Positions 35,898 through 49,579 are shown, counted from the first letter of the stretch. The stretch is DNA of 64,000 nucleotides from JAWVFK01 sp033856175 (GCA_033856175.1 JAWVFK010000020.1:1-64000); one strand, 5' to 3'. A program made the numbers and translations. Notes: generated by a model not told the origin, from the letters alone.

Positions 35898-37601
35898 CTA
35901 CGGAAGTCGCAGGCTTCCGCTATCGCCGCGAATCGGCGAGGCGGCGACCCCGGCCTCGCCCAGCTCCGGGCCGCGAGGGGCGGCGGAGCGATAGAGCAGG
36001 GCCCCGGCGATCAGCACCGACAGGCCGGCGATCAGCCCGCCCGCCGCGGGGGCGACGGCGTCGTCCCACTGGGAGAGCAGCCGCTGGGCGGAGACCAGCG
36101 CCGCGGCCCAGACGAGCACGCCCAGCAACTCGAGGCTGATCGCGCGGCCGCGGACCAGCGGCGCCAGGCAGGCGGCGGCCAGCGCCCAGACGAGTGCCCC
36201 GAGGACAGCGGGGCGGCTCGCCAGCGGCGCGATCAGGTCGGCGAAGGCGGCCGCCGACCGTGTCGCCCAGTCGCCACCAGCCGGCTTGACGACCCCAAAG
36301 AGCAACGTCTTTCGCCAGGCGCCCTCGGCGACCAGCAGCCAGCCGTAGCCGAGCACCCCAAGCAGGACGCGGCGGCGCAGCGAGCCTGCGAGGCCGGCGA
36401 GCGCCGCGTAGACGGGGGCGAGACCGATCACGCCGAGCGCCGGCGCCGCTGCGGGCAGCGGCCAGAGGCGAGGGGCGGAGGGCAGCAGGATCACCTGCGG
36501 CATCGTCAGCACGGCGACGATCAGCGCGGCGCCCGGCTTCGACGAGACGATCGCCAGCCAGCCGACCAGCCCGCCGGCGGCTGTTAGGTATCCGAGGCGT
36601 GGCGCGAAGGCGGCGAGGCAGCCCACCAGCAGCGGCAGCGCCAGGCCCCAGGCGGGCAGCGAGCCGGCGGCGGCGAGCGCGGCGAGCGTCAGCGTCCCGA
36701 CCGCGGCGCCGCCGAGGATCGGCGGCAGCGCCTGGTGATGGAGGATCCGCGCCGGCCCGGTCAACGGCCTCCGCTCGGCGAGTGGGCCCAGCGGCTCGCG
36801 GCTCAGCGGCGGCGCCACTGCTTCGAGGCCGTCGGCCAGCTCCTCGAGGCCCGGGCGGGCGGACCAATCGACCCACAGGCACCGGTCGATCAGCTGGCCC
36901 AGCTCGGCCGGCAGGTCGGGGCGCAGGCCGCAGAGCGGCTCTATCTCGTCGCCGATGGCGCGGGCCGTGGCCGCCGGCGTGCCGCGGGCGACCGGGTGGG
37001 TGCCGGTCCAGCATTCGTAAAGGGTCAGCGCCAGCGAGTAGACGTCGGAGGGCGGGCCGGCGACGTCGCCCTCGGCCTGCTCGGGCGACATGTAGGCGAT
37101 CGTGCCGACGATGTCGCCGGCCGCGGTGAGGGGCTCGCCGCCGAGGACGCGGGCGATGCCGAAGTCCATCAGCTTCGCCCGCCCCGACGGCTCGGCGACG
37201 AGGACGTTCTGCGGCTTGATGTCGCGGTGGACGACGCCGTGGGCATGGGCATGGGCGAGGGCGTCGCAGACGTCGGCGCCGATCTCGGCGATCTCGCGGT
37301 CGGAGAGGCTGCCCTCACGGCTGCGGGCGGCGAGCGTCGCGCCGGCGACCAGCTCGCTGACCAGGTAGGTGCGCGAGCCGTCCTCGCCGAGCTCGTAGAG
37401 GGTGACGATGCCGGGGTGGTTGAGCCGCGCGGCCGCCTGGGCCTCGCGCAGGACGCGAGCGTCGCCGGCGCCGCGGCCGACGAACGCCTTGACGGCGACC
37501 TCGCGCTCGAGCCGCTCATCCCAGGCGCGGTAGACCGTGCCGAAACCGCCGCTGCCGAGGCAGTCGTGAAGCTCGAACCGGTTGAGGATGCGCTCGCCCA
37601 T
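35898..37601 (-). CDS. Ser/Thr protein kinase with polytopic membrane domain
   Basis: A 567-residue protein that opens the wall operon. The N-terminal kinase domain (about 8-265) is complete: LGSGGFGTVYRAWD, Lys38 in VAVK, HRDIKPQN (HRD 125-127), DFG 146-148, AYMSPEQAEGDV. From about residue 290 to 550 the chain is almost wholly hydrophobic, with roughly eight membrane helices, and then a short cytoplasmic or external tail. No PASTA or other ligand domain is present, so it differs from PknA and PknB of the usual operon. It may sense a membrane-embedded signal such as a lipid-linked precursor (speculation). Its stop is 54 nt before the ATC start of fhaA. Confidence 0.92.
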   Translation of the reverse strand: MGERILNRFELHDCLGSGGFGTVYRAWDERLEREVAVKAFVGRGAGDARVLREAQAAARLNHPGIVTLYELGEDGSRTYLVSELVAGATLAARSREGSLSDREIAEIGADVCDALAHAHAHGVVHRDIKPQNVLVAEPSGRAKLMDFGIARVLGGEPLTAAGDIVGTIAYMSPEQAEGDVAGPPSDVYSLALTLYECWTGTHPVARGTPAATARAIGDEIEPLCGLRPDLPAELGQLIDRCLWVDWSARPGLEELADGLEAVAPPLSREPLGPLAERRPLTGPARILHHQALPPILGGAAVGTLTLAALAAAGSLPAWGLALPLLVGCLAAFAPRLGYLTAAGGLVGWLAIVSSKPGAALIVAVLTMPQVILLPSAPRLWPLPAAAPALGVIGLAPVYAALAGLAGSLRRRVLLGVLGYGWLLVAEGAWRKTLLFGVVKPAGGDWATRSAAAFADLIAPLASRPAVLGALVWALAAACLAPLVRGRAISLELLGVLVWAAALVSAQRLLSQWDDAVAPAAGGLIAGLSVLIAGALLYRSAAPRGPELGEAGVAASPIRGDSGSLRLP

Positions 37602-37723
37602 TGCTCCAGCTCAACTTTCGGCAGGTGCCCGGGCGATCCTGCCGCTGCAGGCATACGCCAGGCGTGCGAGCCGCAGCCGCCGCCTGAGCGTTAATACTCC
37701 CGGCCTAACAACGGAGGAGCTCC

Positions 37724-38806
37724 TTGGCTTTCCTCGACGACGAAGACGCGCTTTCCGGACCGTCGATACCGGACCGCAGGCGTCGCGAGCCGCGACGCGC
37801 CATAAGACAACAGATCGTCTTTCGCCGCCTGATCGCCGTGGGCGTCGGGCTCCTGCTCGTGCTGCTTTTTGGCCTCGGCCTCAAGGCCTGCTTCAACGCT
37901 CGCAACCGCTCCGCGCTCAAGGACTACGTCAACCGCGACGTCCGTCAGATCGCTGTCGACTCCCAGCAGACCAGCGACCAGCTCTTCAAGACGCTCAACG
38001 ACCCCAAGGGCCTGACCCGGCTCGACTATGAGAACGAGATCAAGTCGGCCCGCAGCGCAGCGGAGGGGCTCGTCGCCCGCGCCAGCAAGCTCGGAGCGCC
38101 GGACGACATGAAGACCGCTCACCATGCGCTCGAGCTCTCGCTGCAACTCCAGCGCGACGGCCTGCAGACGATCTCCGACAACGTCTCGACATCGCTGGCG
38201 CGTGAAGGCCGGGCGCGGGCGATCGGCCGGATCTCTCAGGGAATGCGCTCCTTCCTCGCCAGCGATGTCGTCTACTCGCGGATCGCCCAGGTCGAGATGC
38301 AGCGGACGCTGTCGGCCCACGGCATCGGCGACGTCCGGGTGCCGACGAGTCAGTTCCTGCCGAGCAGCCCGAACTGGCTCGACCCTGCCGTCGTCACCGC
38401 GGCGCTCTCCAAGGTCACCGGCAGCTCGGCCGCGGCAGGTCCCGGCACCCACGGGCTCGGCCTCGTCCCCAGCGGCGTCGCGATCGCCGGCACGACGCTG
38501 CAGAGCGGCGCCCCGGCACAGGTCACGATCAGCGGCACGCCCGAGCTCGACGTCCAGGTTCAGAACCAGGGATCGGTCGAGGAGACCGGCATCACGTTGA
38601 CGGTCACGATCAACGGCGGCGGCCCGACCACCCTCGAGGGCACGATCCCGAGGATCGGCCCGGGGGCGATCGAGACGGCGAAGATCCCGATCACGCCGAC
38701 GCCGGCGAAGGGGACGCAGCTGACGATCGAGATCGACGTTCAGCCCGTCCCCGGCGAGACGGTGCAGACGAACAACAAGGCCAGCTACACCGTCACCTTC
38801 AACTGA
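37724..38806 (+). CDS. Anchored extracytoplasmic protein, CARDB-like C-terminal domain
   Basis: A 360-residue protein translated from TTG with a strong GGAGGAG 5 nt upstream. Residues 1-34 are cytoplasmic and basic, 35-55 form one membrane helix, and the rest is outside. About 60-190 is helical (SALKDYVNRDVRQIAVDSQQTSDQLFKTL, MKTAHHALELSLQLQ). The last 110 residues (LDVQVQNQGSVEETGITLTVTINGG, IPITPTPAKGTQLTIEIDVQPVPGE, NNKASYTVTF) look like an Ig/CARDB adhesion-type fold. No catalytic residues are recognised. It is divergent from the kinase operon and ends 11 bp before pheA. Confidence 0.8.
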   Translation: MAFLDDEDALSGPSIPDRRRREPRRAIRQQIVFRRLIAVGVGLLLVLLFGLGLKACFNARNRSALKDYVNRDVRQIAVDSQQTSDQLFKTLNDPKGLTRLDYENEIKSARSAAEGLVARASKLGAPDDMKTAHHALELSLQLQRDGLQTISDNVSTSLAREGRARAIGRISQGMRSFLASDVVYSRIAQVEMQRTLSAHGIGDVRVPTSQFLPSSPNWLDPAVVTAALSKVTGSSAAAGPGTHGLGLVPSGVAIAGTTLQSGAPAQVTISGTPELDVQVQNQGSVEETGITLTVTINGGGPTTLEGTIPRIGPGAIETAKIPITPTPAKGTQLTIEIDVQPVPGETVQTNNKASYTVTFN

Positions 38807-38817
38807 GCGGCGCGACG

Positions 38818-39678
38818 ATGCGGGTGACGTACCTCGGGCCGGAAGGGACGTTCTCCGGCGACGCGCTGGCGGCGGCGCTCGGCGGCGGCGAGGCCGAGCG
38901 CCTGCCCCAGGCGACGATCTACGACGCGATCCTCGCCGTCGAGGAGGGTCGCGCCGAGCGCGCCTTCGTGCCCTTCGAGAACTCGATCGAGGGAGCCGTC
39001 CGCGCCACCCTCGACACGCTTGCCTTCGAGGCGGAATCGGTGGCGGTCGTCGGCGAGCACGACCATCCGGTCAGCCACAGCCTCGTCGCCGGCCGGCAGC
39101 TAGAGCTCGCCGAGATCACCGCCGTGCTCTCCCACCCCCAGGCGAATGCCCAGTGCTCCCGCTTCATCCGCGAGCAGCTGCCGCAAGCCGAGGTCCGGGC
39201 CGCCGCCAGCACGGCCGAGGCCGTCCGCATCGTCGGCGAGTCCGGCGAGCCCTGGGCGGCAATCGGGACGGCGAGCGCCGCCGCCATCTACGGCGGCGTG
39301 GTCCTGCGCGAGGGAATCGAGGACAGCGCCGACAACGTCACGCGCTTCGTCTGGATCGGCCCCGGCGGGCTGGCGCTGTCGGGCGGTGATCGCTGGAAGA
39401 CCTCGCTCGCATTCGCCGAGCTGGGCGAGGACCACCCCGGCGCCCTCGTCGAGGCGCTGACCGAGTTCTCCTCGCGCGCCGTCAACCTGACGCGGATCGA
39501 GTCGCGGCCGCTGCGCCAGGGGCTCGGCCGCTACATGTTCTTCATCGACCTCGAAGGCTCCAGCGAGCAGGCCGACGTGGCCGCGGCGATAGCCGCCCTG
39601 CGCGAGAAGGCATCCTCGGTGCGGATCCTCGGCAGCTATCCGGTCGACGCCGCCGGCATCCCCGGCGAACCTGCCTAG
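38818..39678 (+). CDS. pheA: Prephenate dehydratase
   Basis: A 286-residue monofunctional enzyme that converts prephenate to phenylpyruvate in phenylalanine synthesis. The catalytic domain (1-185) shows TYLGPEGTFSGDALAAAL, FVPFENSIEGAVRATLDTL, VLSHPQANAQCSRFI, AAIGTASAAAIYGGVVLREGIED and the NVTRF active-site motif (Thr-Arg-Phe). The ACT domain (about 195-275) has DHPGALVEALTEFSSRAVNLTRIESRPLRQGLGRYMFFIDLEG, including GAL and ESRP which bind Phe for feedback inhibition. No chorismate mutase is fused. It is probably cotranscribed with the preceding gene (11 bp gap). Confidence 0.96.
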   Translation: MRVTYLGPEGTFSGDALAAALGGGEAERLPQATIYDAILAVEEGRAERAFVPFENSIEGAVRATLDTLAFEAESVAVVGEHDHPVSHSLVAGRQLELAEITAVLSHPQANAQCSRFIREQLPQAEVRAAASTAEAVRIVGESGEPWAAIGTASAAAIYGGVVLREGIEDSADNVTRFVWIGPGGLALSGGDRWKTSLAFAELGEDHPGALVEALTEFSSRAVNLTRIESRPLRQGLGRYMFFIDLEGSSEQADVAAAIAALREKASSVRILGSYPVDAAGIPGEPA

Positions 39679-39696
39679 GCGAGCCGCCCGGGTGGC

Positions 39697-39702
39697 TAGA
39701 CT
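39697..39702 (+). promoter_or_regulatory. -10-like hexamer TAGACT, leaderless promoter candidate
   Basis: TAGACT, 8 nt and then the ATG of the HNH gene at 39711, free of any stop codon of the preceding gene. Confidence 0.5.
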
Positions 39703-39710
39703 TCGCGGGC

Positions 39711-40289
39711 ATGGCTACGCACGCGGCGGTTCCTGAGGCAACGGAGTCGGCTGCGGATGGCCGCGCTCATCCCCCCCATCTGGGGGCGCCGGCGAGGATC
39801 GGCGGGCGCGTCCTGGTGCTGAACGCGACGCACGAGCCGATCAACGTCTGCACCACCCGCCGCGCCGCCGTGCTCGTCCTCAAGCAGAAGGCCGACGTTC
39901 TCGAGCGCTCCGAGCAGAGCCTCCACGCCGAGCACTTCGCGATGCACCGGCCGATCGTCATCCGTCTGCGCAACTACGTGCGGCTGCCGCGCAACGTCCA
40001 CCGCCGCAAGATCACCCGCAAGGCCGTCCTCGCCCGCGACGCCTGGACCTGCCAGTACTGCGGCTCCCGCAAGCCCGGGCTGACCGTCGATCACGTCATC
40101 CCGCGCAGCCGTGGCGGCAAGTCGGTCTGGGAGAACATCGTCGCCTCCTGCGCGCCGTGCAACCGCCGCAAGGGCAACAGGCTGCCGCGCGAGATCGAGA
40201 TGCACCCGTTTCGCAATCCGCGGGCGCCGGGCCCGACGGTCTTCATCATGATCGCCGCGCCGCGGATCCCGCCGGCGTGGCAGCCCTAC

Positions 40290-40304
<15 letters not shown>
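39711..40304 (+). CDS. HNH endonuclease
   Basis: A 197-residue protein. The N-terminal part (30-100) is the actinobacterial extension VLVLNATHEPINVCTTRRAAVLVLKQKADVLE. The HNH fold at about 107-155 has Cys114/Cys117 (CQYCG), Asp127-His128 (VDHVIPRSRGG), Asn142 and Cys147/Cys150, giving a zinc-stabilised beta-beta-alpha-metal nuclease site. Such genes are common in actinobacteria as stand-alone housekeeping-like nucleases of unknown role. No toxin/antitoxin or restriction partner is near. The last 15 bp overlap the 3' end of gyrA on the opposite strand. Confidence 0.93.
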
Positions 40305-42899
<2,595 letters not shown>

Positions 42900-42948
42900 C
42901 TAGCGGTCTCCCGACGGCGCCGCGAGGCGCCGGTTTGCAGGACTCGGA

Positions 42949-45414
<2,466 letters not shown>

Positions 45415-45443
45415 TCGCTTCCTTTCCTAGATCAAGCGGAGAA

Positions 45444-45506
45444 AGCCTCGACCGGCCGCGGTTCCCGAGGGTCTCTTCGGGGGATCCGCCAGTGGCGATC
45501 GAGGCT
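45444..45506 (-). promoter_or_regulatory. Candidate structured 5' leader of gyrB (branched RNA)
   Basis: Minus-strand transcript: closing stem AGCCTCGA/TCGAGGCT (45499-45506 with 45444-45451, perfect 8 bp) encloses two perfect hairpins, CGCC-3 nt-GGCG (45487-45497) and CCCGA-8 nt-TCGGG (45464-45481), plus a GC palindrome. The Shine-Dalgarno and GTG of gyrB follow about 20 nt later. A -10-like TATCCT is at 45525-45530 on the same strand. Family unknown to me. Confidence 0.45.
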
Positions 45507-45581
45507 CACCTTCAAGTTGACATAAGGATACCAACCGGGGTTCTCGGAAATTGCGCCAAAACCGCACGAAATACCTGCAAA

Positions 45582-45905
45582 TTAGGGACGAAAGGCGCGA
45601 TCGCCGCCGCTCGTGACGAAACGCAGGCCGGCGGGGGCCAGATCGCCGAGCTCGCGCGCCAGGCCGGCGAGCAGGTCGGCCTGCATCATGTTGAGCTCCG
45701 CGGCCCAGATCGAGGAGCTGCAGCCGATCGTGACGACGCCGCCGCGCTCGGAGACGGGCTCCGCCTCGCGGGCGACGGCCTCTCCCACGGCCTCCGTCCA
45801 GACCCGCTGCACCGCCGCCAGGGGGGTCTGCGGCTGCAGCCCTTCGACGATCCCGGCGAGGGCTCCGGCGACCGGTCGGGGAGCTCGCCGCCGTGGAGAC
45901 ATCAT
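45582..45905 (-). CDS. DciA-like (DUF721) protein
   Basis: A 107-residue protein overlapping the recF stop by 4 nt. The DUF721/DciA pattern is visible: LAAVQRVWTEAVGEAVAREAEPV, then GGVVTIGCSSSIWAAELNMMQADLLAGL. In bacteria lacking DnaC/DnaI, DciA helps load the replicative helicase DnaB at the origin, and the gene between recF and gyrB is its standard actinobacterial position. It is short relative to mycobacterial homologues, which have a long N-terminal extension. Confidence in the family is high; direct helicase loading is inferred from relatives. Confidence 0.88.
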   Translation of the reverse strand: MMSPRRRAPRPVAGALAGIVEGLQPQTPLAAVQRVWTEAVGEAVAREAEPVSERGGVVTIGCSSSIWAAELNMMQADLLAGLARELGDLAPAGLRFVTSGGDRAFRP

Positions 45906-46999
45906 GCGGCGGCGGCGCTTGCCGGCGGCGCTTGCGGCTGCTGGAGCTCGCCGGCGGCGACCAGCTGCAGGCCGGTCTGGACGGGGATCTGGCTGGCCTC
46001 GGTGGCCGTGATCACGGCCTGGCCGGCGCCGTGCAGCCGCTCGACCAGGAGACGTCGATGCTCGAGGTCGAGCTCGCTGGTGACGTCGTCGAGCAGCATC
46101 AGCGGAACGACGTCGCGGCGATCGATCAGGGCTTGGCGCTCGGCCAGCAGCAGCGCCAGGAGGGCCAGCCGTTGCTGGCCCTGTGAGCCGTAGCGGCGAA
46201 GGGCGCGGCCGCCGAACTCGAGCACCAGCTCGTCGGCCTGAGGGCCGTGGGCGCTGTAGCCGCGGGCCAGGTCCTCGTCGCGTCGCTCGGCGAGCTCGGC
46301 CTCGATCTCCTCGGCGGAGGTGGCGTCGATCCGCGGTCGGTAGCGCAGCTCGGCGGCGGGCTCGAGGCCAAGCTCGCGGCTGAGGGCGGCGAAGGGCGCC
46401 GTGACGGCGTCGGTGGCCTCACGCCGCGCCTCGATCACGGCGAGCGCCTGGCGGGCGAAGGCACCGTCCCAGGCGGCCAGCGCCTGGGCGTCGCCGTCAC
46501 CTGAGCGGATCCGCGCCAGCAGCGCGTTGCGTTGCGCCAGGGCGCGGCCGAAGCGCCGTCGCAGCTCGGCGCGCGCCGGCCAGATCGCCGCGACCAGCCG
46601 GTCGAGGTGGGTGCGGCGCTCGGCCGGCGCTCCCTTGATCAGCACGAGGCGGTCCGGCAGGAAGACCCCTACCGGCGGCCGCTCGCTCGACGCCGCCGCG
46701 GGGCCGTCGCAGTCGATGCGGCGCTCGCCGCTGCGGGCGATCGACGCCGTGTAGCGGCTGCGGCCGTCCGAGTTCTCGAGCGTCACCTCCGCCCGCGCGG
46801 CGGGGGCGCCGAAGGCGATCATCTCGCGGTCGTTGCGCGTCCGGCAGGAGCCGCCGGTGAGAGCGAAGTGGATCGCCTCCAGCAGGTTCGTCTTGCCGGC
46901 GCCGTTGGCGCCATGGATGACCGTGATCGAGGCGCCGAGGTCGACGCCGGCTCGCTCGATGTTGCGAAACCCGCGCAGCTCGACCCGCGTCAGCGGCAT
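45902..46999 (-). CDS. recF: DNA replication/repair protein RecF
   Basis: A 365-residue ABC-type ATPase of the SMC-like family that helps load RecA at gaps. It has RGFRNIERAGVDLG, Walker A GANGAGKT (30-37), LLEAIHFALTGGSCRTRNDREMI, the signature-like ASQGQQRL text (YGSQGQQRLALLALLLAERQALI) and the Walker B/D-loop PLMLLDDVTSELDLEHR near the C-terminus. Its start is 9 bp after the dnaN stop. The C-terminal tail is alanine-rich. Organisation dnaA-dnaN-recF is the classical origin order. Confidence 0.97.
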   Translation of the reverse strand: MPLTRVELRGFRNIERAGVDLGASITVIHGANGAGKTNLLEAIHFALTGGSCRTRNDREMIAFGAPAARAEVTLENSDGRSRYTASIARSGERRIDCDGPAAASSERPPVGVFLPDRLVLIKGAPAERRTHLDRLVAAIWPARAELRRRFGRALAQRNALLARIRSGDGDAQALAAWDGAFARQALAVIEARREATDAVTAPFAALSRELGLEPAAELRYRPRIDATSAEEIEAELAERRDEDLARGYSAHGPQADELVLEFGGRALRRYGSQGQQRLALLALLLAERQALIDRRDVVPLMLLDDVTSELDLEHRRLLVERLHGAGQAVITATEASQIPVQTGLQLVAAGELQQPQAPPASAAAA

Positions 47000-47008
47000 C
47001 GGGTCACT

Positions 47009-48109
47009 TCAGACGTTGAGCCGGATCGGCATGACGAGATAGCTGAAGTCGTCGGTGCCGATCGGTTCCAGCAGACCTGGGCGCAGCGGCGAGATGAGCT
47101 TGAGGACGAGCTCCTCGCCGCCGACGGTGTCAATGCCGTCGCGCAGGAACTCCGGGTTGAAGCCGATCTCGAGCGGCTCGCCTTGGAACGGGGCCGGCAT
47201 GCTCTCGCTGGCGTCGCCGATCTCGGGGGTCTCGGCGGCGACGGTCAGCTCCCCCTCGCTGAAGGCGAGCTTCAGCGGCGCGTTGCGCTGGGCGAGCTGG
47301 CTGACGCGGGTGACAACCTCGAGGAACTCGGTCTGCGGCAGCCTTACTTCGTGCTCGAACGATTCCGGCAGAAGCTGGCGGTAGTTCGGGAACTGACCAT
47401 CGATCAGGCGGGACGAGAGGATGACGCCGCCGGCACGGAAGACGGCCTGGTTGGAATCGAGCCAGACCTCGATCTCGTCGGCTCCGTCGGCGACCAGCCG
47501 GCTCAGCTCGCGCAGCGCTCGGGCGGGAACGTTTGCCTGCAGCGGCGCCGTCAACGGGCTCTCCAGCTCGGTTCGCTTGACGCTCAGCCGGTAGGAGTCG
47601 GTGGCGACCATCGTCAACGTCTTCTCCTCACCGCTGACGAGCACGCCGGTGAGGATCGGCCGGGCGTCGTCGCGCGACGCGGCTTTGGCGACGCGGTCGA
47701 TCGTCTCCGCCATCGGCGCGGCGGCGATCTTGATCGGCTCGCCCTGCGGACGGCTGACGCGGGGAAAGTCATCGGCGCTCAGCGTCCGCAGGTGGAAACG
47801 CGAGGCGCCGGCGATCAGCTCGACGTCGCCCTCGCCCTCACGACGCTCGATCGTCACCTGATCGCCGCTGAGCGTGCGGACGACATCGACGAACAGGCGG
47901 GGTAGGACGACGGTGCCGGGGCGCTCGACCGCGGCCTCCAGCTCGACCTCGAGGCCCAGCTCGAGATCGGTGGCCGCCAGCTTCGTGCCGGACTCCCCCG
48001 CTTCGAGCAGGATTCCGGCCAGGGCGGGCAGCGCGGTCCGCGGCGAGGACGCTCGGCTGACGATCTGGAGAGCGGCGACGAGATTGCTTGCAGAGCAGGA
48101 AAGCTTCAA
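47009..48109 (-). CDS. dnaN: DNA polymerase III beta sliding clamp
   Basis: A 366-residue clamp with the three-domain repeat: MKLSCSASNLVAALQIVSRAS at the start, LPRLFVDVVRTL, RPILTGVLVSGEEKTLTMVATDSYRLSVKRTEL in the second domain and the C-terminal YLVMPIRLNV. It encircles DNA and tethers Pol III. The TTG start at 48109 immediately follows the dnaA stop with no spacer; GAGG inside the dnaA tail is 8 nt upstream and serves as ribosome-binding site. Any dnaN promoter would therefore lie inside dnaA. Confidence 0.97.
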   Translation of the reverse strand: MKLSCSASNLVAALQIVSRASSPRTALPALAGILLEAGESGTKLAATDLELGLEVELEAAVERPGTVVLPRLFVDVVRTLSGDQVTIERREGEGDVELIAGASRFHLRTLSADDFPRVSRPQGEPIKIAAAPMAETIDRVAKAASRDDARPILTGVLVSGEEKTLTMVATDSYRLSVKRTELESPLTAPLQANVPARALRELSRLVADGADEIEVWLDSNQAVFRAGGVILSSRLIDGQFPNYRQLLPESFEHEVRLPQTEFLEVVTRVSQLAQRNAPLKLAFSEGELTVAAETPEIGDASESMPAPFQGEPLEIGFNPEFLRDGIDTVGGEELVLKLISPLRPGLLEPIGTDDFSYLVMPIRLNV

Positions 48110-48283
48110 CTAGAGATCCTCATCTGATTGTGATTGACCTTGGGGATTGCTGTGGATTGAGAAGCCGTGGGCGTCGGCCGCCTGTGGAGGAGGCCTGTGG
48201 AGCGGCTGTCGATTCTCGCAGCGGTCGCGGTCATCAAGCTTTGCGGCGGCCATCGGCGCGAGCTCGGCTCGCAGGCTGTGGAT
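48098..48283. other. Candidate replication origin (DnaA-box-like cluster in dnaA 3' end)
   Basis: Four TGTGGA hexamers, all in the same direction, at 48151-48156, 48183-48188, 48196-48201 and 48277-48282. Two continue as TGTGGAT, matching 7 of 9 bases of the DnaA box TGTGGATAA. Beside them, 48098-48150 is markedly richer in A/T than its surroundings and could be the unwinding element. Flanking genes point away from this area on both sides. Confidence 0.5.
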
Positions 48284-49570
48284 GGTTTCGGCGAGGTTCG
48301 CGTCGTCGCCGGCGTCGCGCTCGACCTTGCGGATCGCGTGCAGGACGGTGCTGTGATCGCGGCCGAAGCAGAGGCCGAGCTGAGGCAGCGAGAGCTCGGT
48401 GAGCTCGCGACTGAGATAGATCGCCAGCTGGCGAGCCCGGACGAGCCCAGGGGCGCGCCCCGAGGAGGAGATCCGCTCGGGCTCGATTCCCAGCCGCCTG
48501 CCGACGGCTCGCTTGATCCGCTCGACGACGTCATCGTCGCTGTGCGCCGCCGGCTCGCCGTGGATGACCGATGCGGCGAGGTCGTGATCGATGGCGCGGC
48601 CGTGAATCGAGGAATGGGCGATCAGCCTGGTCAGCGCCCCCTCGAGACGGCGGACGTTGCCGGCCGTGCCTGCGGCGAGCGACTCCAATGCCGCCGCGGT
48701 CTCGGCCGGGAGCTCGGCCTCGCGCGCCAATCGCTGGACGATCACCTGGCGTGTCGGCAGGTCGGGCGGGGTCAGCTCGGCGAGCATTCCCCACTCGAAG
48801 CGATCGCGGAGGCGATCGGCGAGGGGGTTGAGCTCCGCCGGCGGCCGGTCGCTGGAGAGGACGATCTGGCTGCCGCCCTCATAGAGGGCGTTGAAGGTAT
48901 GGAAGAACTCGTCGGCGGTCTTGACCTTGCCGGCGAGGAACTGGACGTCGTCGATCAGCAGCACGTCGATCTCGCGGTGCCTTCGCTTGAAGGCTTCGAG
49001 GCTGCCCTCGACGCGGAGCGAGCCGACGAAGTCGGCGGTGAAGCGCTCGGCGGTCGTGTAGCGGACGCTGAGGTCGGGGTGGTGGTCGGCCGTGTAGTTG
49101 GCGATCGCGCCGAGCAGGTGGGTCTTGCCGAGGCCGGGAGGGCCGAAGAGGAAGAGTGGGTTGTAGGCCTCGCCGGGAGACTCGGCGACGGCGAGTGAGG
49201 CGGCATGAGCGGTGCGCCCGCCGGCGCCGATGACGAAGCGATCGAAGGTGTAGCCGGCGCTGAGCGCCTCCGACCCGGCCCCGCCGGGCCCAGCGGCCGC
49301 GGCGGGCAGCTCCTCGCCGGCGGGCAGCAGGACGACGCTGCGCACGGCGACGTAGCGCGAGGCGGTCGAGGCGATCATCGAGGCGTAGCGACGCTCGATC
49401 CAGGCGATGATCGCCGCCGGCGCCGTCAGGTAGAGGGTGTCGCCGCGCAGCGCCGCAGGCTGCAGCGGCGCCAGCCAGAGCTCGAAGGTCGAGTCGAGGA
49501 CGGAGGCGCGCAGGTCGCTGCGGACCGCCTCCCAGATCGGGGCGAGCTCTTCGAGGGGCTTGTCTGTCAA
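48110..49570 (-). CDS. dnaA: Chromosomal replication initiator protein DnaA
   Basis: A 486-residue initiator. Domain I (1-80) is LEELAPIWEAVRSDLRASVLDSTFELWLAPL. The AAA+ domain contains YTFDRFVIG, Walker A GPPGLGKT (143-150), LLIDDVQFLAGK and SSDRPPAELNPLADRLRDRFEWG. The DNA-binding domain IV carries the signature CFGRDHSTVLHAIRKVE (about 401-417). The TTG at 49570 is preferred because TATCCT lies 9 nt upstream, indicating a leaderless message; longer versions read through arginine-rich text. The last 42 residues (LDDRDRCENRQPLHRPPPQ and on) are unlike the family and coincide with the DnaA-box-like cluster. Confidence 0.97.
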   Translation of the reverse strand: MTDKPLEELAPIWEAVRSDLRASVLDSTFELWLAPLQPAALRGDTLYLTAPAAIIAWIERRYASMIASTASRYVAVRSVVLLPAGEELPAAAAGPGGAGSEALSAGYTFDRFVIGAGGRTAHAASLAVAESPGEAYNPLFLFGPPGLGKTHLLGAIANYTADHHPDLSVRYTTAERFTADFVGSLRVEGSLEAFKRRHREIDVLLIDDVQFLAGKVKTADEFFHTFNALYEGGSQIVLSSDRPPAELNPLADRLRDRFEWGMLAELTPPDLPTRQVIVQRLAREAELPAETAAALESLAAGTAGNVRRLEGALTRLIAHSSIHGRAIDHDLAASVIHGEPAAHSDDDVVERIKRAVGRRLGIEPERISSSGRAPGLVRARQLAIYLSRELTELSLPQLGLCFGRDHSTVLHAIRKVERDAGDDANLAETIHSLRAELAPMAAAKLDDRDRCENRQPLHRPPPQAADAHGFSIHSNPQGQSQSDEDL

Positions 49571-49579
49571 GGCTGGGCG

